Below are positions 8,074 through 17,901 of a stretch of DNA of 64,000 nt, piece by piece. Positions within the stretch are counted from its first letter, which is position 1, and the number at the start of each line of letters is the position of its first letter. The notes under the pieces are model-generated. The model made no database searches. It was given only the letters and a program-made list of their open reading frames with translations, and was not told the origin of the DNA. The stretch is from Symbiodinium natans (taxonomy: Eukaryota > Sar > Dinophyceae > Suessiales > Symbiodiniaceae). The DNA is taken from the NCBI GenBank assembly GCA_905221605.1, contig CAJNDS010002424.1, forward strand, positions 598,709 through 662,708, given 5' to 3'. The position numbers were made by a program, and so were the translations under genes.

Positions 8074-10783
8074 CTATTGCCAGGAGCCATCCCAGTCCGG
8101 ACGCCGGGAGCGATGGCCAGCTGAGGTGGTATGGGAGCGCCTCCCTCGGCTGGGCATGACCTGCATTGGAGGCAGCTCTTGCTCCTCAACCCCCCACTCA
8201 GGGATGCCGTCCGGAATGGGGATACGCATGTATCTTGTCATTGAGGTTTGGGCCGCGTGCCACATCACCCGGACAGCTTCCTGGATTTGCCTGTACTGCA
8301 CAACACCTTCGTCCTTTTTCTGAAAGGGGAAGGAGGTAACTGCAGCACGCAGGGCCGAAGGCTCAGGGTCCTTGGGGGTGCCATGACAGTACATCCTAAA
8401 CCAGAAGCTGTTGAGGCGCTGCTTGGTTGGATGTTTGGCTCGCATGAGCCCCTTAATGGCAGCCCAATGAGCAGTGGCTGCGTCATACCACGCATTTTGG
8501 GGACGGTGGGGCCCACGCTTGGTGGGTGTGGTGCTGATCCCTTTCCAACGCGCATCAAAGATGACTGGCAGCCGGAAAGGGGCGGAGACATCCACTTCTC
8601 GCAAAGCTGCAAGGTCAGTGGTTCGCAGCTCCGAGAAGCGCCAATCATTCACCTGTGCCTCGGGTTCGTCCTCCGCGTCAGACATGTCATCCATCGGGCA
8701 GGGAGAGCCTTCGTTAGTTTCGGAAGAGATGCTGACGACCTCCGGCGAGGTTGCTGCAGTGTTCACTTCCACAGGCGCAGCACAGGGCGAGGAGAGCAAG
8801 CACTCTAGGGGCAACACTCGCCGTAGAAAAACAGCCATTCTGTGAGAAGTGTCAGGCCATTCCAAGTTAAAAACTGACCAAAAATGTTCAATGTTTTGGT
8901 TGGCCACCGAGGCCGCAAGAGCAAGCCGGATGGCGTCAAGGAAATGGGCAGGAGGGAGGTCCGGCCTAAATTCTTGATGGTGCCTTTGCCCAAGTGTCTG
9001 TGTGCCCTGCAGCGTGATGCCTAGGAACGTATTCAGGCTGGGCTGGGCCAGCCTGGCCGTTTCCACGTCCGTGTGCTTAGCAGCTGCGGCCCATGCCTGC
9101 AAGGCTTCTTGGGAGGCTTGGCCAGTGACTTGTGGCAGTCCACTGTGCGCGTCCATCACATATTTGGTAGTAGGGCACGTGGGACACCGATAAGCGCGGC
9201 CAGCCAAGAAGGCCACCATGGCTGCAGGCGGCACATTGATCTGCAGGTCAGTAATTTTATTGTCAAATTCAGGAAAACCAAGAACAATGGGCAGCCCTGC
9301 CGTACGCTCCAGGGGACCTTTTTGGTGGGACTCGAATGCGAGCAGAAGTGCACCCAGCCAATAATCTGGGTCAGCGTAGCTGAGCATTGCAGGAAAACTG
9401 GCATTGATGACACTCGGCAAGTCCGACACCGCAGAGAAAAGATCCGCGATGTACTGCGCTGTGGTAAGAAAGCCATACCCCACCAGGGACTCCGAAAGCC
9501 TCGCTTTGTCCAGCTGCGGGACCGGGCAATCCAACATTTCAGCAAGGTCGAAATGCTGCAATGCCCCCGACAATCTAAGGCACTGCGTGATGATAGGGTC
9601 ATAAACCTTCAAATACGCTGCCGGAAACGTTTCAGGCAGATGCAGTAGCGTGTCAGCGATTCCGATCAGCATACCCGAGTCTTGCAGCTGGTTCGGTATG
9701 CCGTTCAAAAACACCTCATAGGCCCTATATGCCCGAAGCTGCTGGCAGTGTGTTGTGAGGTGTTGCGAGTCACGCAGGTTCATGTAGGGCCGAGGTTTGA
9801 CATTCTTACCAAAGTGATGTCCCGCTGCAAGTGCGCGCCACATGAGATCACAGACCGAGACTGTGTTGCTCTGCATGATGGTTGCGCAGGCTGGGGCGCT
9901 GGGATCGCGGGTGCCGCTGGGCTCGCTAGGCCCTCGAGGCTTGGCTTTTGGTGGTTCCAGCTGTTGAGAGCCGTCTTCGTCCAAAGCGAGAGGCCGACTT
10001 TTCTTGCGAGCTTGGACAGCGGGCACAGGCCTGGCGGGGATGAGGCCATGGGGAGGCATAGGGAGATCCGATTTTGGTTCCGTCAGGCCAAGTGAGTCCG
10101 TGGGAGACTTAGCGCAAGGGGGCTGTGACGCCTCAACCGTCTTAATCCCATCCGGAGATGCTGTGTGCGTGGGCCGTGTCCGGGGGCTGGGTGGACGTCG
10201 TACGCCAGGCGGCGGGTCCCTAATGTTGCCGCCACTACGGGGTGGACACGAGGCGGCGCTACCCCCTCCGATCCTGTGATCAGCTTCACTAGAGGGAGTC
10301 GTCACACAAGCATCCAGAGCAATAGGACTCGCGGAGGATAACAACCGCATGCTCTTTCGTTGCAGGCTCCTTCGTCAGTGGTCCTCTCTCCCGCGTTGGG
10401 GTGCCGCAAGGGGTTCGGGAAACGTCCCGTTTAGCTGGCGGAGGCGGGCTGACAGCTGCCGCAATGGAGCCCCTCGCGGCCCGAGGCTGGAGCCATGGTG
10501 TACCCCACCGCTCGCCATGGCGCGCGTTTGTGGTAGCTTCGCCTTGGGCTGGCGACTGCTGCGGCGTAGGAACCTCGACTGCAGAAGCAACGACCACGTC
10601 GGGACTGTGACTACCCGCGGGCACAGGGCTGTTTCCCGGAGAGTCCACATCAATCGCAGTTTCGGAGGCAGCCTTACCCGTACGAACCGGTAGGAGGTGA
10701 AGACCACGGGGGGCTCGCAGTATGCCGGCCTTGTGTTCGAAAGCCGGGTCAGCGCGTTGAGCCGATCCCCGCTTGGGCGGCAT
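8074..10783 (-). pseudogene. Unrecognised large protein, second gene of the helicase block
   Basis: A natural start is ATG 10783 (MPPKRGSAQRADPAFEHKAG), in the same frame as the tail of the upstream helicase gene. That frame runs to about 10290. The coding signal then continues in another frame from ATG 10350 to the stop at 8074 (758 residues), so there is a frame change between 10377 and 10290 caused by an intron or an indel. The first 250 residues are Pro/Ser-rich and probably disordered. Residues 160-480 of the long ORF are helical and well conserved in character (FWSVFNLEWPDTSHRMAVFL near the end). An acidic linker follows (DDMSDAEDEPEAQ), then a basic C-terminus. A CPTC pair is the only metal-binding hint. 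I recognise no family. Position and orientation suggest it works with the hydrolase-helicase protein. Confidence 0.6.
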
Positions 10784-11835
10784 CCTAATGCTGGTGTCCC
10801 CTAGCAAGCAGGTGAGGTACTGGGCGACCCCATCTCCTTCCCTCACCGGCTGGAAGGGGACACAGTACACAGCATTGGGCAGGGGCTCCAGGACGAAGCC
10901 GCGCGTTTGCAGACTAACAATGGTGCCCGAGTAGGAGTTGGAGGTGAAAGAGGGACTCCCCCATCCTTCTTGCTGAAGTGTGCGGTAAAAAACCTCCCGC
11001 TTATCTCCCCAGGTGGCCTTCAAAGCCCACGCTTGATGCAGGGGTGGTGTTCCAGCCCAACTTTGCGTTCCGCAGGCAGCACGATGCTGGCTACTGTCCG
11101 TTCTCGGAAGGCTTGCTTGTGTAATGCCGTTGCAATGCCAGGGCCATCCATGCTCCACAAGCTGGCTTGTGTGCGCACATATTCAGCGCATTCAATTAGG
11201 CCTCCGGTTGCGCAGGCCGCCATTTGGAAGCATGCACCTATACCATCCGAGTAGTGCGGTGCCACGAAAACCAAAGCCCCAAGCCCTCTCGTGAAGGAGG
11301 AGGTGGCTCGGGCAAACCCTGCCTCGCTACTAAACAGGAATCCAGAAGCCCGACATGTCACAAAAACACATATCCCAAATGTGGGGCCAGTGGAGCAGGC
11401 CGTGGTGATAGCGCCGAAGAAGCGTTTAAGGGACCCTATGCGATTCATGAGGAAGGTCCGAAACGTCACAAGGCTCCAAGTGTTGGGCGCGCCAGTCAGC
11501 GGGAAGTCTTCCGCGGTTTGGCAGGCTTCAAGTAGGCTCATATCGTCATCGCCCAGTGGGTCCGCGGGGAGACTCAACTGCAGCATAAACTTCATTTGGG
11601 TAACAATCCTGGCATACTGAGAGACCATCCCGATAGGGGAGTCAGGATAGAGCTGGTGCCCAAAAGTGAGCACAATGTCCGCCAGGACCATGCTGAGGTC
11701 GTAGCTTCTGCCTAGCTTGGTTTGGGTCTCATCCTGATCTTGCACCCGTACCCATCGACACGTTTCCATCCACCTGCCTGCAAGGCTACGCAGTGGCCGC
11801 CCGAGCAGGTGCTGCATCGTGGGGCCTGGTGGCAT
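10784..11835 (-). CDS. SF1 helicase C-terminal domain and tail
   Basis: Numbering is from ATG 11835. SPIGMVSQYARIVTQMKFML at 66-85 matches the IGVIxPYxxQ motif of SF1 domain 2A. GFARATSSFTRGLGALVFVA at 173-192 is the motif VI region (arginine finger), with S-F-T-R where S-R-A-T-R/K is usual. A second globular stretch follows (HYSDGIGACFQMAACATGGL). At about 11030 the signal moves to another frame (REVFYRTLQQEGWGSPSF), which runs without a stop into the downstream gene's MPPKRGS start at 10783. The two products may therefore have been one polyprotein, or the second may begin at that ATG. Confidence 0.65.
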
Positions 11836-12521
11836 ACGTAGCCGAGGGACCAGAGCGAGAGGTTGACAGCCGGCCCGACAATGGCCTTCAGCCCGGCGGC
11901 CTGCATGACTGTCTCGGCTTGCTTCGGTTTGACGATGCTCATACAGAGAATCGATTCCAGCATCGAGACCGCTGAGAACAATACCTCAGACGCTCCAGAG
12001 GAACGGTGGGGCTTGCCCCAAGAGGGCATCTCGCCTTGTCCCTTTTTCCACGGGCCGGAACTTTGGGCCGTTTGCCGCAAAAGGGCCGCAGGCAAGGTGG
12101 CTGGCGTGTGGAGGTCGGCAGGGACCGCATTGAGGCCACAGATCTTTTGCTCCAGCAACTCCGTGACGAAGTGGTAATTGGGTCGCGATCCTCCAGCGGG
12201 CTGTCTGTGGTCGCCAATCATGACATCAAGTGCATGCTTGATGTGCGCCAGAATGGTGTTGGAACCAGGCGTGCCCAATTGCTGGGCTTCATCTCGGAGG
12301 AGCAACTCAACATCCTTTAGACGGTTAATGAGCTGCGAGTAGGGAAAGCTAAGCCTTGCCACAATCGTACCATGTGTCGTGGCTACAAGTAGCCCCCGGT
12401 ACAAATCGTGCACATCAAAAGGGAGCTTATGTGTGTCCTTCTCCTTGTTACCCGGTATGCGAACGATGCGGCTGCGAACAAATTCATTGCTAGCAGTCGT
12501 GAGCCTATCAACCGCTTCGAC
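11712..12521 (-). CDS. SF1 helicase motifs II and III segment
   Basis: Continues the frame of the preceding segment after the TAG. Numbering is from the codon at 12413: LLVATTHGTIVARL (motif Ic-like), LLLRDEAQQLG with Walker B DEAQ at 41-44, and VMIGDHRQPAGG with motif III Gln71. DEAQ plus GDxxQ places it with UPF1/Dna2-type SF1 nucleic-acid helicases rather than DEAD-box proteins. From about 11880-11840 the coding character passes to another frame, and the original frame then runs to a stop at 11712 with low-quality composition (QAGGWKRVDGYGCKIRMRPK). Confidence 0.75.
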   Translation of the reverse strand, partial: VEAVDRLTTASNEFVRSRIVRIPGNKEKDTHKLPFDVHDLYRGLLVATTHGTIVARLSFPYSQLINRLKDVELLLRDEAQQLGTPGSNTILAHIKHALDVMIGDHRQPAGGSRPNYHFVTELLEQKICGLNAVPADLHTPATLPAALLRQTAQSSGPWKKGQGEMPSWGKPHRSSGASEVLFSAVSMLESILCMSIVKPKQAETVMQAAGLKAIVGPAVNLSLWSLGYVCHQAPRCSTCSGGHCVALQAGGWKRVDGYGCKIRMRPKPS

Positions 12522-12524
12522 CTA
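12522..12524 (-). other. In-frame TAG between helicase motifs Ia and II
   Basis: TAG interrupts an otherwise continuous frame. Upstream codons read HGNESVRA and downstream codons, in the same frame, read VEAVDRLTTASNEFVRSRIV, a normal helicase helix following motif Ia. One CAG-to-TAG change would explain it. Confidence 0.8.
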
Positions 12525-15500
12525 GGCCCGAACCGATTCATTGCCATGAGCGGTGTACAGGGTGAGCCGGCTCGTCAGGCACGCAAGGAGTACGCCTAGA
12601 AACGCGCAGGATCGTGTTTTCCCGCTGCCGGGCGCACCCGTTATGAATACAGAAGTACGATTAGCGGCCAGGCCGTACGAACACGCTCCCAGCAGCGCTG
12701 CCAGGTGTCCGTCCGCCCCCCAAAAGGTATCACAGAGGCGCGTAAGGAAGGCGGGACCAACCGCGAGCGCAAAGATGCTGGCTCGAGTCCTCGGATCGTG
12801 CTCGTTGCTCAACGAGTCATGGGACAGGCGTAGACACTCCGCATGCCACAGCGCAGGAGTCCGGGCGTCCTCTTGGCCGGGCAGCGGAGAGTCAGGCAGC
12901 GTAGCTAACACGCCACTCAGCAGCGTTGGCGTCCATTCTTTGCGATAGGATTGTTCCTCCGCAAGCCAAAGGTTGAGGAAGCTTTGCAAGGGGTTGGAAG
13001 CCCCCGGACCCGCAGTAAGCGATGCCTGCGCAGCTTGCGTTTCGTGCTTGCCTCTGAAGACTTGGCAGACCTCCGGGTGAATGAGCTGTGCCCATGTGTC
13101 GTGCCAGTTCCCTCTCACCACTAGCCCGATAAGGAGGACAAGCACTAAATCTGTGAGAAAGCCCGGCAACCACAGTGGCTGCCGGATGGCATCAAGAGGC
13201 GAGTCTTCTAGCGGAACGCCCAATGCAACATGCTGCCTTTCCCTAGGCATGTGTAACAGAGCATCCCAAAGCGGGGTAGAGGCTCCTCCGGGCAGAACCT
13301 CAAGCTGGCTGACTCTCGGCAGTGAGGGTCGTTGCGCGAATTGGTTGTGCTGTTCATCAGTCAAGAGCAGGGCAATGGTTATATTGACTGGCTGCATGGC
13401 CTTACTTTCTCCAGGGCCGGTGAAAAGCTTCTTCGGGGCAAGGAGCTCTATAAACATGCCTGGGTAGGCCACATCCCCCTTGTCTTCTCTCAAGGTAACC
13501 AGCAAAGCAGTGCCCTTGGCCGGCACTTTACCAGCGACAGCAAACCACTTTTTAGCCCAGTCAGGGACATCCGCCAACTCCGGTGTAAGGAGCATGACCG
13601 ATGCCCTTGGGTAAACTCGATGGAGAAGGCAGATTGGCCATGTATGCGTGCCGGGCTTTATCGCCACAGGGGTGGCGGCCCGCTTGACCGCAGCTTGCTC
13701 TGGGTAGTGATACTGTTCCGAGGGCTCCTCCTCGATTTCTGCTTCCGAGGCCATGGCTAAAAACTGATAACCCAGCATGTCAACCAGGCGCTCTAACGAC
13801 AGGTGGGGGAGCCACATACCCAAAACTAGCTTCATCGTGGGACCAAGTTCATGATACGGGGGCGGCAAATCAGCCAGATGCGGCTTGGCATCCGTCAGGA
13901 GGACTTGGGTACAGTCAGCACGGAGACTTGCAATGCTCCGGTTCTCAGCGGAAGGTATCCGGAGAAAAGCCTCCATATCGGGGCGTCTGATTTGCCGTCC
14001 CAGCACGGAGTTGATGAAAGTTTTAGACTTATCCGAAAGCTGGACAGAGCCACACGCAACCCCCATCAAACCTGCTCGCACTGTGCGATCCATCCGGGGG
14101 TCGGCCAAGCCGCAAATCTTTTTAGTCAATTCCTTATGCACATAATCCCCCGGCGTGAGCTGGAATAGCTCTTCACTGTGGACAAAGTGACCATAAGAGT
14201 GTCCACCACTGCCAAGTGACTCAGGTCCAGTGAAGTAGTAGAGACGCGCTCCCGCGCCAATCGCTTGCGTCCTTGCTGCCTGGCTGGGCCGGAAGATACA
14301 AAGCTGGTCGCTCTCATGATGGACAAGACTAACAGCGTGCCGCAATTCCGAACCCAGGATATATTGCAGCATGGCCCGTGGCATGGCAACGCCGCCCAAA
14401 CGTGCCTTGATGTGGACAAAATCGCCCTTGCAGTCAGGAAGCTTTTGGCGCTCATGCCAAGCGATAGCCACAGCAGCGCCCGTATACGACCCAGCTGAGA
14501 AACCCGTAACGCACAGTTTGCACTCGCCAGCTCTACCCGCGGCGAGGCCCACATGCAGAGCGGTCAGCGCAGCAGTATGTGGCATGTGCAAGTGAGCCAG
14601 GGCAGGGCACATTGTCAAGGAGGCTTCTACCGAGCTGATTCTAGCACGAACCGCCGCTGGCAGACCGCATCCTTCGACCTGAGGGTACAGAGCACGTGCC
14701 CATAGCTGGGCGGCTTGGGGCAGGAGCAACAATGCATGTGCGGCATTACCGCTGGTCGAAAGCAACAACGGGCGTTGTGTGTCCTCATATCGGACCTTTT
14801 TGCCCTGGTTGTCCCGGACTGTTTCCATTTCTAAGCCAGTGAGTGCATAGGAATTGGCTGTGTGAATGATGCTACCCGACACAGTGGGGGGCGTATTCTC
14901 GGCCTTCCCATTCATCCCGCTAATGAAGAGCGACCGACATTCCCCTGAGGGGGTTAGGTGAGGCTTTGGAGGCGGGTACTGGTAGGCAGGAAAGGCAAAG
15001 GCTGCCAGGGCTTGTTGCACACGCATGGCTAGTCCATCATCCCAGTATTGACTGAGGCCCAACGGCGTGACCTTTATGTCTGCGGCGAAGAGAGGCCACG
15101 GCAGATCCGCCTGGGCTAACCAAGCATGCGCAGCGGCAGCAAGAAGAGCAAGCGGCCCAGTGGGGGTATTGGGTCGACTGCGCCATTTCGGGGTGGCCCT
15201 GCAGGAAGATAGGGCCTCTTTCTTCCAAAACATGAGGACCCCAGGGAAGAGCTGGAGCCGCACTGGTCCACTGCCCTTTTGCCCAACAGAGGCCCACAGA
15301 GGGACGGTGTCCCCGTTGCCCCAGACCGACTCGGGTAGAGTAGGCAGCCGTAACACACTCCCCCACTGCGGCAAGGTGTTTTTGCCTTTGGCACCATATC
15401 CATGCACAAAAGGAGGGGGTATAACCTCGGCGTATCGGTTCGCCATGAATAAGTCAGGACCAGGTAGGATTGCCAAACGGGAGTGCGAGCCGCCGTAACC

Positions 15501-16436
15501 CATGAGCAAGGGAAGAAATCCCTGTTCATATGGGCCTTGTCCCCACGTTTTGACCCCTCTGACCTGCCTGACTGGGGAGGTGCCAAACTGGATGTCTGGC
15601 TCTGGCCGGCCAGCAGTAAGGTCGGCCGTTTTCCACGCAACCTCATGTATGTATCTTCCTAAAAGTGCCCACGCAAACACAAAGTCAGAGTGCTTGTGAG
15701 CAGTGGTTCCGGCAAGAGGGGTGTTGCGTAGACATTGCCGATAATGGATCTGGTCCAACGGCACCTGCTCATGCATACCAGGCAATGGAGTGGGCACTTC
15801 ACTGGGCATGATGACTAGCTGCAGGGCTCGGCTCAACGCAGTACCAATTGAGGTCACCGCACTAGCGACGTTGCCAGGGATGCAGAAGCGAGGGGGCCGG
15901 GGATGTTTGCCGTCCGGAGCATTCGGGTAGAAGAGGACCAATCCCCCATTTGCTTCGAGCTGGTCCTCGGACGCACAAACCATGCCAATTGAGTTTGGCG
16001 ATCGGGCCCCACACGGTATGGACCCGTCCGGCGAGCAACTCCACGGCGAGGCTGGAAGCGAGCCACAGGGCTGTGTCTCGTCCGTCTCGACTTCCATGCT
16101 GCCCAGTGACTCCGTCGAGAGGGTATTGGGCAGTAGATCGAGGACTGCAAACCTGCGCAGCTCTTCTGCTTCCCACCTGGCAGTGAACAAGGTGTCATGG
16201 TCAAGCAACATCAAGACCACCCCTGGCGCAAGGACTCTGAGGACTGCCAGAATTTCGGGCCCCGCCCACGTAAAGTGCACAGAAGCTAGCCCCGCTTCCT
16301 TGGTATTAATCAAGATGGGAAACCACCTCTCCTTAAACGGGCCTTCCCACTGCATGCGTGCTACCAAATGCCGGACAAAGTAGGGGAAGTGCGGAATAGA
16401 CAAGAAGCAGCGACTATCCGTGACTAAGAGCAGGAC
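12522..16436 (-). CDS. Hydrolase-like domain and helicase motif I segment
   Basis: Uninterrupted frame of about 1300 codons. Numbering is from the codon at 16403. Upstream residues (SHVLLLVTDSRCF) remain in frame, so the real polypeptide starts further upstream. At 60-75 a hydrophobic strand ends in LLDHDTLFT, resembling the DxD of nucleotide-sugar transferases (weak). At 560-745 lies an alpha/beta-hydrolase-like unit: strand then VTGFSAGSYTG (nucleophile elbow GFSAG, Ser636), VHHESDQLCIF (Asp699) and GGHSYGHF (His735 or His739). The order and spacing suit a Ser-Asp-His triad. Near the C-terminus VFITGAPGSGKTRS gives Walker A at 1256-1263, followed by motif Ia (HGNESVRA) and then TAG 12524-12522. 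Both catalytic units look intact. The fusion is unusual. Confidence 0.7.
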   Translation of the reverse strand, partial: VLLLVTDSRCFLSIPHFPYFVRHLVARMQWEGPFKERWFPILINTKEAGLASVHFTWAGPEILAVLRVLAPGVVLMLLDHDTLFTARWEAEELRRFAVLDLLPNTLSTESLGSMEVETDETQPCGSLPASPWSCSPDGSIPCGARSPNSIGMVCASEDQLEANGGLVLFYPNAPDGKHPRPPRFCIPGNVASAVTSIGTALSRALQLVIMPSEVPTPLPGMHEQVPLDQIHYRQCLRNTPLAGTTAHKHSDFVFAWALLGRYIHEVAWKTADLTAGRPEPDIQFGTSPVRQVRGVKTWGQGPYEQGFLPLLMGYGGSHSRLAILPGPDLFMANRYAEVIPPPFVHGYGAKGKNTLPQWGSVLRLPTLPESVWGNGDTVPLWASVGQKGSGPVRLQLFPGVLMFWKKEALSSCRATPKWRSRPNTPTGPLALLAAAAHAWLAQADLPWPLFAADIKVTPLGLSQYWDDGLAMRVQQALAAFAFPAYQYPPPKPHLTPSGECRSLFISGMNGKAENTPPTVSGSIIHTANSYALTGLEMETVRDNQGKKVRYEDTQRPLLLSTSGNAAHALLLLPQAAQLWARALYPQVEGCGLPAAVRARISSVEASLTMCPALAHLHMPHTAALTALHVGLAAGRAGECKLCVTGFSAGSYTGAAVAIAWHERQKLPDCKGDFVHIKARLGGVAMPRAMLQYILGSELRHAVSLVHHESDQLCIFRPSQAARTQAIGAGARLYYFTGPESLGSGGHSYGHFVHSEELFQLTPGDYVHKELTKKICGLADPRMDRTVRAGLMGVACGSVQLSDKSKTFINSVLGRQIRRPDMEAFLRIPSAENRSIASLRADCTQVLLTDAKPHLADLPPPYHELGPTMKLVLGMWLPHLSLERLVDMLGYQFLAMASEAEIEEEPSEQYHYPEQAAVKRAATPVAIKPGTHTWPICLLHRVYPRASVMLLTPELADVPDWAKKWFAVAGKVPAKGTALLVTLREDKGDVAYPGMFIELLAPKKLFTGPGESKAMQPVNITIALLLTDEQHNQFAQRPSLPRVSQLEVLPGGASTPLWDALLHMPRERQHVALGVPLEDSPLDAIRQPLWLPGFLTDLVLVLLIGLVVRGNWHDTWAQLIHPEVCQVFRGKHETQAAQASLTAGPGASNPLQSFLNLWLAEEQSYRKEWTPTLLSGVLATLPDSPLPGQEDARTPALWHAECLRLSHDSLSNEHDPRTRASIFALAVGPAFLTRLCDTFWGADGHLAALLGACSYGLAANRTSVFITGAPGSGKTRSCAFLGVLLACLTSRLTLYTAHGNESVRA

Positions 16437-17378
16437 ATGGCTCCTGCGGACTCAGCAGCCCGGAGCTGTGGAAGTAGGCAGCCGAGTAATGCATTGTAGT
16501 CAATCTCTGGGTGGAGACCTTGCGGCTCAGGCGGTTCGCCGGAAATGGCTCCCGAGGCCAGTTTCAATGGCAGTACGCCGCTAGGGGTGGGCTCAGGGAA
16601 ATTCTGATTACTTTCTAGTGCCTGCGCGAGATCCTCAGGCTCCTGAGGCCCCGGCGCATGGTCAGCACTGAGAGTGCGAAGCTGGCATATAGCCTGCATT
16701 GCGGTCGCCGCAAGGACCTGTGGACCTGGGTGGCTAGGGACCTGCCATGGCGGCAGGTCGGCTGCAACTGCTCCCATGTGGAATTCGTGGCTCGATCCTA
16801 CTGACCTCACTCACTGGGTATGCTCCAACACGTGGAGGAATCGGCGGTATGGGAGGGCGAGGACTATTATCCGGCCAGCAGACCCTAGGTGGATTAGGTG
16901 ATGGAGTTTGCCAGGGCCCGGGAGACAGGGCTGTCTCCCTACCCGCTCCTTGTTCGGTGACAACACTCGCCCAAGGGGGAAGGTCTATCGCGTCACCAGG
17001 CACAGCACTGTGCGTGGACACCGCTCGCCCCATGAGGGCACTGCTATGCGGCATGATGCCGATGCCTGGCCTCCATGCATGCAGGAGAAAACAGCGAACC
17101 GTGGGTTGCCGGGCGAAGCAGACGGCGTTGCTGTTTCTCAAAAAGGCAGAATGGTCCAGACACAACAAGGGTTGTATTTCCGGCGGAAAGTATCGGCACC
17201 AACCGGCAGCATCGAGTTCGTGAGGCAGGATGACGCCGGCTTGCATCTGCCTGGTCATTGCGACATCACTGGTCCCTAAAGTGGCAAGTGCAGTGAGTTG
17301 CCCTCTCCTGGCAACGTGGACTTGGAGCACTTGCGCTCCAACCCGGATCGCGTACGGTTGACAGGCATACGACTCCAT
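16424..17378 (-). CDS. N-terminal segment of the hydrolase-helicase gene
   Basis: ATG 17378 begins MESYACQPYAIRVGAQVLQV. A GTGAGT just upstream (17390-17385) also fits a 5' splice site, so the true start is uncertain. The first 110 residues look globular and Cys-rich, followed by Pro-rich linker. At about 16800 the coding signal moves to another frame (PGPQEPEDLAQALE, then EIDYNALLGCLLPQLRAAES) and ends at TAG 16424, overlapping the next frame. No known domain was recognised. Its role as the N-terminus of the large protein is inferred from spacing and orientation. Confidence 0.45.
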
Positions 17379-17901
17379 GGCATCACTCACCGAACATGGC
17401 AGGCCAAACTCATGTGACTACCCCACAGACAGCGGAGAACCACGAGGCAACCTCCAGACACGAAGATCCCTGGAAAGCCCTTACAAAAACTACGGAGGGA
17501 CACAAGGAAGGGGAGGACCAAACAGAAAGCACAACACACAGGAGAGAAGAAGCAGAAAGGCGAGAAAAAACCAGTCAGGAGCGTTACAACCCTCTACACA
17601 ATGGGTCCTCGTTCAGTCAGCCTGCCACCCTTAGCTTGAGCCAGGGCACATCCAACGTGCAACCTGAAAAGGGATGCAGCGTGTCATCGCAGGTGGCTGT
17701 TACTTGTGGCTGCAATGTGCTGCATGTACAAAGCAATGACCTGGAGACAATGGCATCCTTTACTTTGTCCGTGCACAGTAGTAGCACCAGAATGCAGGCG
17801 TACCTCGGTTGCTGGTCTGTTTGTAGCGGCAACACAAGGGCCGGCGCGCATAAATCGATTAAAATGGAAAAAGGAAGGTACTCTCTACCCTGCCCCGACG
17901 A

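Larger units (their letters stand above)
10784..17378 (-). pseudogene. Giant alpha/beta-hydrolase-like + SF1 helicase gene (whole locus, decayed)
   Basis: Minus-strand gene assembled from four coding segments listed separately: 17378-16424, 16436-12522, 12521-11712 and 11835-10784. Together they give a protein of roughly 2000 residues with a disordered N-terminus, a possible sugar-transferase-like segment, an alpha/beta-hydrolase-like domain and a UPF1-like SF1 helicase. The segments are co-linear and each ends where another frame continues the family pattern. One break is an in-frame TAG. The others are frame changes near 16800, 16420, 11850 and 11030 with no gap large enough for a typical intron, although tiny introns cannot be excluded. 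I read it as a recently decayed gene, probably of a mobile or expanded family. Whether intact paralogues exist elsewhere in the genome is the key unknown. Confidence 0.6.

Noticed and set aside
12553-16383. Several plus-strand frames of 60-143 codons opposite the helicase gene
   Set aside because: Shadows of the minus-strand coding sequence, with no domain and inconsistent composition.
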